40,009 nucleotides of DNA from assembly GCA_015488885.1 (NCBI GenBank), contig WFMW01000049.1, forward strand, positions 1-40,009, written 5' to 3'. Source of the stretch: Gammaproteobacteria bacterium (GTDB lineage Bacteria; Pseudomonadota; Gammaproteobacteria; SZUA-229). Below are positions 20,383 through 27,827 of the stretch, one piece after another (within the stretch, counting starts at the first letter, position 1; the number at the start of each line of letters is the position of its first letter). The position numbers were made by a program, and so were the translations under genes. The notes beneath the pieces were generated by a model, which was not told the origin of the DNA, ran no database searches, and saw nothing but the letters and a program-made list of their open reading frames with translations.

Positions 20383-21234
20383 ATGCCGGAGAATCTAAAC
20401 AGCCTGAGCCATATTAATATCCAGGAAATTCTGCAAAATTATATTTTACCCTGGGGGATTAATATTATTATGGCGATTGCCATTTTTATTATTGGTAAAT
20501 TCATTATCGGCATTCTGGTGAAGGTAGCCAGAAAAATAATGGCTAAAGCAAAAGTCGATAATATTTTAATTAACTTTATTGCTTCAATTATCAATACAGT
20601 ATTATTATTGTTTGTTGTGATTGCTGCGCTTGATCAGTTAGGTGTCGATACTACCTCGCTTATTGCATTAATTGGTGCCGCTGGCCTGGCTGTTGGTCTG
20701 GCATTACAGGGTACATTACAGAATCTGGCATCCGGTGTTATGCTGATTATCTTTCGCCCCTTTAATGATGGTGATTTTGTTGAGGCAGCTGGAGTTTCTG
20801 GTGTTGTTGAAGCGATTGGCATTTTTACTACTACTATGCGTACGGGTGATAATCGTGAAATTATCATACCTAATGGCACTATATTTGGTGGCACCATTAC
20901 CAATTATTCACGTAAAGGGACGCGTCGGGTCGATATGGTATTCGGCATTGGTTACGATGATGATCTGTTAAAAGCCAAAGCTTTAATTAAGAAAATACTC
21001 GATGAAGATAATCGTATTCTGGCTGATCCTGCACCTTCTATTGCGGTTGGCGAACTGGCGGACAGCAGTGTCAACTTCAATGTTCGCCCATGGTGTAAAA
21101 CCGCCGATTACTGGGGCGTGTATGGTGATATTCATGAAAAAATCAAACTTACCTTTGATGCAGAGGGCATTTCTATCCCTTATCCGCAGATGGAACTACA
21201 TCATGAAAACTGCCATCAGGATAAAGCAGCCTGA
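20383..21234 (+). CDS. Small-conductance mechanosensitive channel, MscS family
   Basis: Inner-membrane channel that opens under membrane tension to release solutes on hypo-osmotic shock. It is 283 aa, close to E. coli MscS. Three hydrophobic helices lie at about 22-45, 62-84 and 90-115. The pore-lining third helix has the Gly/Ala pattern LIALIGAAGLAVGLALQGTLQNLASG, followed by IFRPFNDGDFVEAAG. The cytoplasmic beta and alpha-beta domains include IIIPNGTIFGGTITNYS. GGAGAAAG precedes the ATG. The DUF481 gene follows at 57 nt on the same strand with its own ribosome site, so a two-gene operon is likely. Confidence 0.95.
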   Translation: MPENLNSLSHINIQEILQNYILPWGINIIMAIAIFIIGKFIIGILVKVARKIMAKAKVDNILINFIASIINTVLLLFVVIAALDQLGVDTTSLIALIGAAGLAVGLALQGTLQNLASGVMLIIFRPFNDGDFVEAAGVSGVVEAIGIFTTTMRTGDNREIIIPNGTIFGGTITNYSRKGTRRVDMVFGIGYDDDLLKAKALIKKILDEDNRILADPAPSIAVGELADSSVNFNVRPWCKTADYWGVYGDIHEKIKLTFDAEGISIPYPQMELHHENCHQDKAA

Positions 21235-21291
21235 ATTTTTAGCGGCAACAGGTTTTATAATGACAGGTTTTATTAACAACAGGAATATAAA

Positions 21292-22026
21292 ATGAGAAAC
21301 ACGTTACTTTTATTGCTCGCATCATGTCTGATGGTGGGTGCCGCAAATGCAGCCGATAAACCAGCTGCCTCACCCTGGAAGCGTTCTGCTGAACTGGGTC
21401 TTATCCGCACGACAGGTAATACACAAACTCAGACATTGGCAGCTAAAGCTGATGTCGTTTATGAAGTGGAAAAATGGCGTCATACTGGCCATGCTGAAGC
21501 TTTTGGACAGCAAACCACGGATAAAGGTACGGGTGAAACGGTTAATTCAGCCGAGCGTTATGAGCTATCGGGAAAATCGGATTATAAATTCAGTAAACTG
21601 GATTATATATTTGGCCTGGCAGATTTAAAGCGAGATCGATTTAGTGGTTTTGATTATGAATATGCCTTTTCCGCAGGTTATGGGCGTACCTTACTTAAAC
21701 GCACCAATATGCAGCTTGATGTAGAAATTGGCCCCGGTATTCGATTTTTCAAAGAAGATAAAGGAACGGCAGATAATGAGGCAATTTTGCGTCTGGCAGG
21801 TAAATACTGGTGGGCGATAACCGATAACTCAAAATTTACACAGAATTTATCGGTCGATATCGGCGAGCAGTTTACTACAACAAAATCCGTGAGCGGGTTG
21901 CAGGCAAATATCAGTAATATGCTGGCACTTAAGTTAACCTATACCTTGCTTAACAAGTCGAATGTGCCAACGGGTACAGAGTCAACGGACACTGAACTGG
22001 CAACGACGCTCGTTTATTCCTTTTAA
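21292..22026 (+). CDS. DUF481 outer-membrane protein (YdiY-like)
   Basis: 244 aa with a clear signal peptide: Arg3, a leucine-rich core, and cleavage after ANA near residue 20. The mature part alternates polar and aromatic residues in predicted beta strands (AELGLIRTTGNTQT, YELSGKSDYKFSKLDYIFG, YAFSAGYGRTLL) and ends in LVYSF. The final Phe is the usual outer-membrane barrel signal for the BAM complex. This matches the DUF481/YdiY family, whose function is unsettled; acid or salt stress links are reported for relatives. AGGAAT precedes the ATG. It follows the MscS gene, which hints at an envelope-stress or osmotic setting. Confidence 0.88.
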   Translation: MRNTLLLLLASCLMVGAANAADKPAASPWKRSAELGLIRTTGNTQTQTLAAKADVVYEVEKWRHTGHAEAFGQQTTDKGTGETVNSAERYELSGKSDYKFSKLDYIFGLADLKRDRFSGFDYEYAFSAGYGRTLLKRTNMQLDVEIGPGIRFFKEDKGTADNEAILRLAGKYWWAITDNSKFTQNLSVDIGEQFTTTKSVSGLQANISNMLALKLTYTLLNKSNVPTGTESTDTELATTLVYSF

Positions 22027-22064
22027 GGGATTCTTAAAACTTAAGGGATTTAAAACATTTTCAA

Positions 22065-22109
22065 GAAACTTTGTGCGATAGAGCTATAAATATATCGTGC
22101 AAAGGTTTC
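22065..22109. mobile_element. Short palindromic relative of the pyk-fba MITE
   Basis: GAAACTTTGTGCGATA on the left and TATCGTGCAAAGGTTTC on the right are near-perfect inverted ends around about 12 nt. The core CTTTGCACGATA equals the end of the element at 9181-9338. There is no internal region and no target duplication. It lies between the convergent DUF481 and DUF1631 genes, where the folded RNA could also end transcription from both sides. Confidence 0.55.
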
Positions 22110-22121
22110 TTTATGTCGTGT

Positions 22122-24611
22122 TTAGTACTTAAGTCGGGTAACGACCGATTTTAAGGCATGGTCAAAAGCGGAGTGACTCATAATAATTTTTGACTGCTCA
22201 GCGGCTATTTCAGCATTCAGTTCATCAAAGGATTTCTCTACGACCAGTTCCCCTTTATGATTAACAAACATCAGATTGGCATCTTCAGGGACAACCACAG
22301 AGAGCTTGCAACGGCGGGGAATCTGATCATCACCCATATAAAGTTGAAACCAGCTACCGGGTACGAAATTCTCGGGAATATCAGGGATGGGTTCTTTACG
22401 GGTTAGTTTTTCTCGAAGGTCATCTACCGGTGCTTCCATATCTGCTATGGCTTCCTCGGCTTTGTCAATTGCTTTAGCGCTGAAACTGGCGGCCTTAATA
22501 TGTGTCTCATAAGTTTGTTTTAACCCGGCGATAACTTTTTCAATATCCTGTGGTGATTTAATGGTTTTAGATAGATAGTCGTAAGTGGTAGTAATGATTT
22601 CGTCTTTATCTTCCAGTAAAATAGCCAGATCTTCAGCTGTATTTAGAGGTTGTATGCTTTCTATAATATCACGCAAGGTTTCAACCATATTAACCCATTC
22701 ATCATTTTCCTTACCAAATTGCAGATAATGGTTAAACATTAATGTTGGCCAGCGCCTTAATATAAGCGGATGAACGACTTCGGGCAATATTTTATCTCGG
22801 GTAACAAGGCGCAGGGCTTTAAGTACGGTTTTTCTGGCATGGTGACGTAATGTCTGCTGCTGGGCATCCGCTTCCTTCTGTCGAGCCATTTCTTCCAGTT
22901 TGTCAATAACCTTATTGAGTTCATCCAGAGCCTCCTGAAAGGTTTCAGTTGTCTGGTCATACTCATCAAGGATATGGTTGACTATCCTGTTTAGTTGAAT
23001 ATATATTTCATCGTTATGATCCGTAATGCCAACGCCGATTTCAGCAATTTTATCGAGTAAAATACGTGCTGCATGGTCATCATAAATGAAAAATTCCGGA
23101 TCGGACATGGACGCTTTGATAATCGGAATCTGTAAGCGTAATAACAATGTTTTTATGGTATCTGAAATTTCGGTATCATCAATAATGGCATCGAAAATTA
23201 ATTCGATAAAATCAATGGTTTTTTCAGCAATTTGATTAATACGTTTGCTAACCACCCCCCCGGATTTCTTTGCCAGTTCAGTGATAACCGCCTGTTTTAT
23301 AGCTGCTGCATCAAAATGTAGTTGCTGTGGCTGGACGAATTGCGATTGTGCCTGGAGACCAGATAGGGCCTGAATAATTTCCTGGTGGCCGAAATGTTGC
23401 GCAGTACTGGCTGGATAGATTGGGCTTCCGGCCAGGGCTGTTGGATCGCCTAGCGTTTCCTGATTAATCGGGGTACCAAGAAAGTTCCCCAGAATCTGAC
23501 TAACCTGGCTGGCTGGCATACCGGCTGTATAATGTTGAAATTCATTGCCTGATGCCGCGGTGCCGACTTGATTGGCCGATTGAGCCGCTGTTGGCTGGTT
23601 TCCAGAGCTAGATCCAAAACCAGTGCCGCCTGCTGAGCCAGCGGTTTGAGTTGGTATATTTCCATTTGTGGAGGTTGGCGATGGCTGTTGTTGAGGATAG
23701 TGATAGTTACCACCAGGGGCAGCAGTCATGGCATAACCGCCTGGGTTAAAACCACCAGCTGGATAATTGTCAGTTAATCCAGCTGTAGCAGTATTATCCC
23801 CGCCAGTATTTGCGGCACCGGGTATATTTCCACCATAACTTCCTTCAGCAAAGTTACCTTCTGGATACGATGGGGCTAACTGTTCATTCTCGCCGGGCTT
23901 CTGTTCAGGCAGAGTTTTCCTGTCAGTTTGTCTGCGTTGTTGCTGTTTCTGCAGCTGTAGTTTTATTTGTGGCAGGATACCAGCGTCAATCAGGCGGTTG
24001 TTGATGGAATCATAGAGTGATTCCAGTTTATTGATAACTTCCGCTTCAAACAGGTTAAAGAGAATTTTTTTATTTGTTGGGTCAAAGTGATCCTGCAGGC
24101 TATCATCAAAAGCCTGGCAGAAATTTATTGGGCTAAGCGCCTGTTTATCGAAAATGGTACTGGATTTTAATCCAAGATGTTCCAGCCTGGCTTCAAGGTG
24201 CGAAAGTTGTTCCCGATATTGGCTGGTCGCCCGCCCACCGATACTTTTTACCAGAACCATCCCTTCGATTTCATCGGTACCAATCAGGCTGAGTTCATCA
24301 GTTGCATTATTCTCTGATGTTCCCTCAGCCTGATACTTGGCGGCAGGTATCAGGTATTTTTTTGCTGCATCAAGATAGGCATCGGCAAGCTCGGATTTTA
24401 ACTGGCGAAGTTGATTCATCAGCTCAAAATAACGATTATGATCGGCATTATTTTTTGCTGCGCTGGCCATATCAAAAAGTTTATCTGGCGCAGTATTTAA
24501 CAATTTTGAAACCAGGTCACCTACGCGCGTGATGATGTTATTTTTGATGTCAATAACCAGTTTGTCATACTGATTTATGTTTGACTGGTGTTTCTGCCGT
24601 CTTTTACGCAT
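22122..24611 (-). CDS. DUF1631 family protein
   Basis: 829-aa cytoplasmic protein of the DUF1631 family, known mostly from beta- and gammaproteobacteria and without an established function; older databases sometimes call it a thymidine phosphorylase, which the sequence does not support. An alpha-helical N-terminal part (1-230) leads into a linker at about 240-360 rich in Gly, Asn, Gln, Pro and Ala. The helical core starts near 425 (AAIKQAVITELAKKSGG). The C-terminal segment PGSWFQLYMGDDQIPRRCKL...LMFVNHKGELV resembles a small beta-rich, PilZ-like end. No signal peptide or membrane segment is seen. It stands alone, divergent from the rhodanese gene. Confidence 0.82.
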   Translation of the reverse strand: MRKRRQKHQSNINQYDKLVIDIKNNIITRVGDLVSKLLNTAPDKLFDMASAAKNNADHNRYFELMNQLRQLKSELADAYLDAAKKYLIPAAKYQAEGTSENNATDELSLIGTDEIEGMVLVKSIGGRATSQYREQLSHLEARLEHLGLKSSTIFDKQALSPINFCQAFDDSLQDHFDPTNKKILFNLFEAEVINKLESLYDSINNRLIDAGILPQIKLQLQKQQQRRQTDRKTLPEQKPGENEQLAPSYPEGNFAEGSYGGNIPGAANTGGDNTATAGLTDNYPAGGFNPGGYAMTAAPGGNYHYPQQQPSPTSTNGNIPTQTAGSAGGTGFGSSSGNQPTAAQSANQVGTAASGNEFQHYTAGMPASQVSQILGNFLGTPINQETLGDPTALAGSPIYPASTAQHFGHQEIIQALSGLQAQSQFVQPQQLHFDAAAIKQAVITELAKKSGGVVSKRINQIAEKTIDFIELIFDAIIDDTEISDTIKTLLLRLQIPIIKASMSDPEFFIYDDHAARILLDKIAEIGVGITDHNDEIYIQLNRIVNHILDEYDQTTETFQEALDELNKVIDKLEEMARQKEADAQQQTLRHHARKTVLKALRLVTRDKILPEVVHPLILRRWPTLMFNHYLQFGKENDEWVNMVETLRDIIESIQPLNTAEDLAILLEDKDEIITTTYDYLSKTIKSPQDIEKVIAGLKQTYETHIKAASFSAKAIDKAEEAIADMEAPVDDLREKLTRKEPIPDIPENFVPGSWFQLYMGDDQIPRRCKLSVVVPEDANLMFVNHKGELVVEKSFDELNAEIAAEQSKIIMSHSAFDHALKSVVTRLKY

Positions 24612-24795
24612 TAGAATTTTCCCTTTATTTTTCAGGCACCCGTTCTTGGAAAGACTTCCTGATGGAAGCAGTCATTGTATTATTATAACGGTTTAAAGCA
24701 AAAAAAACCCGGTCTAAATTGATAAATATTTTGACAGTGCTTATTATCCAGCTACACTGTAAAATACAGAGGGTTAAAATGTTGATAAACTCTAG

Positions 24796-24833
24796 TTATC
24801 GAAATATTATCGAAATATTTTATTATCTAAATA
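24796..24833. repeat. 11-bp direct repeats upstream of the rhodanese gene
   Basis: TTATCGAAATA occurs at 24796-24806 and immediately again at 24807-24817; a variant, TTATCTAAATA, lies at 24823-24833. The 11-bp period is about one helical turn. They end 21 nt before the rhodanese start codon and overlap the A+T-rich promoter region, so they are candidate regulator sites. Confidence 0.6.
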
Positions 24834-24854
24834 TGATCCAGGCTCGCGCCAGTT

Positions 24855-25274
24855 ATGTCTGTTAAATTAAAGAATCTTTCATCCGAAGAAGCCTGGGATA
24901 TTTGCCAGGAAAATTCGCGAGCATTATTAATTGATGTGCGTTCAAGTATGGAGTATTTATTTGTCGGGCATCCCAAAGGCGCTATTCATATCCCCTGGAT
25001 TGATGAGCCGGACTGGGAAATTAATACCAGTTTTGTAGCCGAAGTACGCAAGCTGGCTCTGGGTGGGTTGCACGAATCTAAAGATGATGTGCCGATAATA
25101 TTAATTTGTCGTAGTGGCAATCGTTCAAAAGATGCTGGAGAAGTATTGATTGAGGCGGGTTTAAAAAATGTATCCCATATTGATGAAGGTTTTGAAGGTG
25201 AACTGGACGACGATCATCATCGGAGTACGGTTGGCGGCTGGCGTTACCATTGTCTACCCTGGGAGCAGTGTTAA
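24855..25274 (+). CDS. Single-domain rhodanese-like sulfurtransferase
   Basis: 139-aa cytoplasmic protein that probably carries sulfane sulfur as a cysteine persulfide. The active-site loop is CRSGNRS with Cys85. DVRSSMEYLFVGHPKGAIHIPW is the conserved family start and HIDEGFEGELDDD follows the loop. The C-terminal GGWRYHCLPWEQC adds two more cysteines and is shared by a group common in sulfur-oxidising and methanotrophic gammaproteobacteria as I recall. No ribosome site is obvious before the ATG. msrB follows at 56 nt on the same strand but has its own -10 element. The donor and acceptor of sulfur cannot be told from the sequence. Confidence 0.92.
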   Translation: MSVKLKNLSSEEAWDICQENSRALLIDVRSSMEYLFVGHPKGAIHIPWIDEPDWEINTSFVAEVRKLALGGLHESKDDVPIILICRSGNRSKDAGEVLIEAGLKNVSHIDEGFEGELDDDHHRSTVGGWRYHCLPWEQC

Positions 25275-25301
25275 CCATAAAACTGAAGTCACAGATTCAG
25301 G

Positions 25302-25307
25302 TATAAT
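25302..25307 (+). promoter_or_regulatory. Candidate -10 element for msrB
   Basis: A perfect TATAAT lies 24 nt before the msrB start codon. The -35 region at the usual distance is poor. msrB also lacks a clear ribosome site, its upstream sequence being only A-rich. Confidence 0.45.
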
Positions 25308-25330
25308 GGGTTCATATATAAGAAAATAAA

Positions 25331-25732
25331 ATGATTGAAAAAATAGAAAAAACTGATGCACAATGGCAGGCGCAGTTAACACCTGAGCAATTTCAGATAA
25401 CGCGCCGTGGCAGAACCGAAATGGCTTTTTCCGGTGAATGGCATGCACACACTGATAATGGCGTTTATCATTGTATCTGTTGCGGGCAGCTATTATTTTC
25501 TTCAGATACAAAATATGATTCGGGCACCGGATGGCCAAGTTTTTATCAACCGGCTGAAGCTGTTTTACTAAAAGAAATAAAAGATAGTCGTTATGGAATG
25601 ATACGTGTTGAAGTGCGTTGTCCAAAATGTGATGCTCATCTTGGACACGTATTTGAAGATGGGCCGCAACCAACAGGTTTACGTTACTGTATCAATTCAG
25701 CTTCACTGGATTTTATAGCCAGACCAGCATAG
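25331..25732 (+). CDS. msrB: Peptide methionine-(R)-S-oxide reductase
   Basis: Repairs oxidised methionine residues (R form), using thioredoxin as reductant. It is 133 aa, a stand-alone cytoplasmic MsrB. Zinc is held by Cys48/Cys51 (YHCICCG) and Cys97/Cys100 ([13 protein letters not shown]). The catalytic Cys120 is in RYCINSASL. The substrate motif TGWPSFYQP is intact. The upstream rhodanese gene and the downstream arsM gene make this a small neighbourhood of thiol and oxidative chemistry. It converges with arsM over a 59-nt gap without a clear terminator. Confidence 0.97.
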   Translation: MIEKIEKTDAQWQAQLTPEQFQITRRGRTEMAFSGEWHAHTDNGVYHCICCGQLLFSSDTKYDSGTGWPSFYQPAEAVLLKEIKDSRYGMIRVEVRCPKCDAHLGHVFEDGPQPTGLRYCINSASLDFIARPA

Positions 25733-25791
25733 AGGCTTCTAAACAAGTCTGACTTTGCTGAACCTGATTTAGTGTGTGTTTGACGAGGCAA

Positions 25792-26622
25792 TCAGCAACA
25801 GCTATTGCAGCATGGCAGGGGTTTAATGGCCTCAATGGTGGCCGATAATACATACTCTTCCACACCACGACCGGGTGCCCAGTCTTTGATAAATGCTTTT
25901 GACTCATCTTTGGGCTGGATATTAATTTGTTCAAAGCCCAGTTGCTGGAGAATGTCCTGAAGTTCAGATACCTGAGAAGCGCCTGCCATACAGCCAGAAT
26001 ATAAAGCCAGGTCATTTCTAATGGCTTCGGGTAATGCCATACTGGCGACTACATCAGAAATAGCCAGACGGCCACCTGGCTTGAGGACACGGAAGGTTTC
26101 GGCAAATACCTGTTTTTTGTCCGGTGATAAATTAATCACGCAGTTGGAAATGATGACATCAACCGTCTCATCTGCCACTGGCATATGTTCAATCTCACCG
26201 AGGCGAAATTCTACTTGCGAATATTGCCCTTTTACTGCATTGGCGCGTGCTTTCGAAATCATGGAGGGGGTCATGTCAATGCCAATAACATGACCTGATT
26301 CGCCGATTTCTGTAGCGGCAAGAAAGCAGTCAAAACCACCACCACTACCAAGATCCAGCACCGTTTCACCCGGTGCAATACTGGCAATGGCACGTGGATT
26401 GCCACAGCCAAGCCCCATATCCGCGCCGCTGGGAACGTTATCCAGATCCCTTTGTGAGTAACCCAGGCGGGTGGAAACCAGAGTATTAATCGCGTCATCA
26501 TTCGATACACCACAACAACTGCTCTGGGTTCCACAACAATCACCCTGGTTACTGGCTTCAGCAACCTGAGTGTAACTGTTGCGTACTTGCTGGCGAATGT
26601 CATCTGCCTGTTTCTGGTTCAT
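25792..26622 (-). CDS. arsM: Arsenite S-adenosylmethionine methyltransferase
   Basis: Methylates trivalent arsenic with SAM to give volatile or less toxic products. It is 276 aa. The SAM-binding motif is VLDLGSGGGFDCF near 88-100, followed by VIGIDMTPSM. Cysteines at 73 (GLGCGNP), 161 (SNCVINL) and 211 (SGCMAG) match the conserved arsenic-binding set. Extra vicinal pairs lie at 29-30 and 36-37 and in a C-terminal CCNSCC (271-276), which may bind As(III) or a metal. GGAG precedes the ATG. Its promoter region at 26678-26711 holds a repeated motif around a TATAAT. No ars transporter is adjacent; an unrelated ArsR-type regulator lies 13 kb away. Confidence 0.95.
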   Translation of the reverse strand: MNQKQADDIRQQVRNSYTQVAEASNQGDCCGTQSSCCGVSNDDAINTLVSTRLGYSQRDLDNVPSGADMGLGCGNPRAIASIAPGETVLDLGSGGGFDCFLAATEIGESGHVIGIDMTPSMISKARANAVKGQYSQVEFRLGEIEHMPVADETVDVIISNCVINLSPDKKQVFAETFRVLKPGGRLAISDVVASMALPEAIRNDLALYSGCMAGASQVSELQDILQQLGFEQINIQPKDESKAFIKDWAPGRGVEEYVLSATIEAIKPLPCCNSCC

Positions 26623-26677
26623 GGAGTTCTCCGGTAAATTTAGTGAGACGGTTTTTTCAGGTCGAGTAACTGTTCAC

Positions 26678-26711
26678 ATCGAATATTTTCTGGGTATATT
26701 ATATCGAATAT
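26678..26711 (-). promoter_or_regulatory. arsM promoter with repeated ATATTCGAT motif
   Basis: Read on the arsM strand, a perfect TATAAT -10 (26703-26698) has ATATTCGAT directly before it (26711-26703) and a second copy 25 bp downstream (26686-26678), which falls near the start site. This is the placement expected for a repressor. No consensus -35 is visible. Confidence 0.5.
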
Positions 26712-26805
26712 AGTTAGATTGAGGGTCTAAATTGAAAGATAAGCGGTGATTAGCTGAATATTTGTTGTATGATTACAGAATAACGATAACATACCTGATA
26801 CCAAT

Positions 26806-27024
26806 ATGACTGAACCGTTAACAGATATAGAACGAGAAAGGCTGGAACAGCGCCTTTATGAGCTTAAGCTGGAACATCGTGATCTGGATGATGTGATACG
26901 GCGTCTGGTACTGCAGCCGGACGTGGAAGAACTGCAACTCAAACGGTTTAAAAAACGTAAATTAATATTAAAAGAGAATATCGCGAAAATAGCTGACCGC
27001 CTTATTCCTGATCTTGATGCATAA
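26806..27024 (+). CDS. DUF465 (YdcH-like) small coiled-coil protein
   Basis: 72-aa, highly charged helical protein of the DUF465 family, found throughout proteobacteria with no agreed function. LEQRLYELKLEHRDLDDVIRRL followed by KRFKKRKLILKENIAKI shows the typical two-helix hairpin with heptad leucines and isoleucines. No signal peptide. It starts divergently from arsM and is followed at 70 nt by a Nudix gene on the same strand; a weak ACCGGT hairpin at 27060-27077 lies between them. Confidence 0.88.
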   Translation: MTEPLTDIERERLEQRLYELKLEHRDLDDVIRRLVLQPDVEELQLKRFKKRKLILKENIAKIADRLIPDLDA

Positions 27025-27059
27025 TGACAGGTCTGTGGCCTGAATAATTTCAAGCTGTA

Positions 27060-27077
27060 ACCGGTTTCATTACCGGT
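27060..27077 (+). terminator. Weak hairpin after DUF465
   Basis: ACCGGT at 27060-27065 and ACCGGT at 27072-27077 can pair around TTCATT, followed by CTTTATAAATT. The stem is only 6 bp and the T-run is broken, so termination would be partial at best. Confidence 0.35.
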
Positions 27078-27094
27078 CTTTATAAATTAAAGTT

Positions 27095-27664
27095 ATGATG
27101 AATTTCTGTTCTTTCTGTGGTGAAAAAGTACGCCAGAAAATTCCCCAGGGGGATAATCGTTTGCGTTATGTGTGTGACAGCTGTCATACCATTCATTATG
27201 AAAATCCCAAAATTGTTACCGGTTGTATTCCTGAGTGGGAAGATAAGATTTTGCTTTGCCAGCGAGCTATTGAACCACGTTATGGGCTGTGGACATTACC
27301 GGCCGGATTTATGGAAAATGGTGAAAGTAATCGGGAAGGTGCCGCGCGTGAAACCTTTGAAGAAGCCAGGGCAAAGCTGGTTAATATGACCTTATTTAGT
27401 GTGTTCAGTATTGCGCACATTAATCAGATTTACACTATGTATCGTGGTGAACTGGTGGACGGAAAGGCTGATGTAGGTGAAGAAAGCCTGGATGTGAAAC
27501 TGGTGGGCGAAGCGGATATCCCCTGGAATGAACTGGCGTTTCAAGTGGTTGAAGAAAATTTGAAACTTTATTATCAGGATATGGCAGCAGGGAAATTTAT
27601 CACCCATTATGGGGAAATTCTAAAATCAGGGGATGATGGTTATCAGGTAAAGTATTTTCCTTGA
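27095..27664 (+). CDS. Nudix hydrolase with N-terminal zinc ribbon
   Basis: 189-aa hydrolase of nucleoside-diphosphate-linked compounds; the substrate is not evident. The N-terminal CxxC pair is CSFCG (near 5-8) and CDSC (near 28-31). The Nudix box is [23 protein letters not shown]: the Gly, first Glu, Arg-Glu and Glu-Glu positions are kept, but the usual Gly after EEx is Arg. The layout resembles the zinc ribbon plus Nudix part of NudC-type NADH pyrophosphatases, without their N-terminal domain. Two adjacent ATG codons (27095, 27098) could start it. A palindromic element follows its stop codon. Confidence 0.9.
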   Translation: MMNFCSFCGEKVRQKIPQGDNRLRYVCDSCHTIHYENPKIVTGCIPEWEDKILLCQRAIEPRYGLWTLPAGFMENGESNREGAARETFEEARAKLVNMTLFSVFSIAHINQIYTMYRGELVDGKADVGEESLDVKLVGEADIPWNELAFQVVEENLKLYYQDMAAGKFITHYGEILKSGDDGYQVKYFP

Positions 27665-27672
27665 AGCTACTA

Positions 27673-27735
27673 TTAACCCGAATATTTCATGAGATTGCCA
27701 CAAAATCCTGCATTCCCATGAAATATCCGGGTTAA
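27673..27735. mobile_element. 63-bp palindromic MITE-like repeat
   Basis: Left arm 27673-27698 and right arm 27710-27735 are inverted copies of 26 nt (TTAACCCG, A or G, ATATTTCATG, and so on) with three mismatches, around an 11-nt loop. TTAA stands at both outer ends. There is no ORF. It looks like a very short non-autonomous element or an IS end pair, and as RNA would form a long hairpin after the Nudix gene. Family not identified. Confidence 0.6.
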
Positions 27736-27766
27736 CCACTTACCGTTTTCATAGGAGTATGAAAAT

Positions 27767-27826
27767 ATGAGAAACAGCGTTTCCCTTACCCTTTATTCAC
27801 CTGTTCAACTGATTAATCCAGAATGA
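27767..27826 (+). CDS. Possible 19-residue leader peptide
   Basis: ATG 27767 has AGGAG at 27754-27758, a good spacing, and opens a 19-codon frame (MRNSVSLTLYSPVQLINPE) ending with TGA at 27824-27826, one base before the ATG of the GGDEF-EAL gene. That downstream gene has no ribosome site of its own, so this small frame probably feeds ribosomes to it by coupling. No similarity to known attenuator peptides is seen, and no run of a single amino acid codon. Confidence 0.45.
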   Translation: MRNSVSLTLYSPVQLINPE

Positions 27827-27827
27827 T

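Noticed and set aside
22122-24611. Thymidine phosphorylase label sometimes used for DUF1631 proteins
   Set aside because: No phosphorylase motifs are visible; the protein is a helical DUF1631 member with a disordered linker.
24796-24833. CRISPR array
   Set aside because: The repeats are 11 bp, two of them directly adjacent without spacers, and no cas genes are present.
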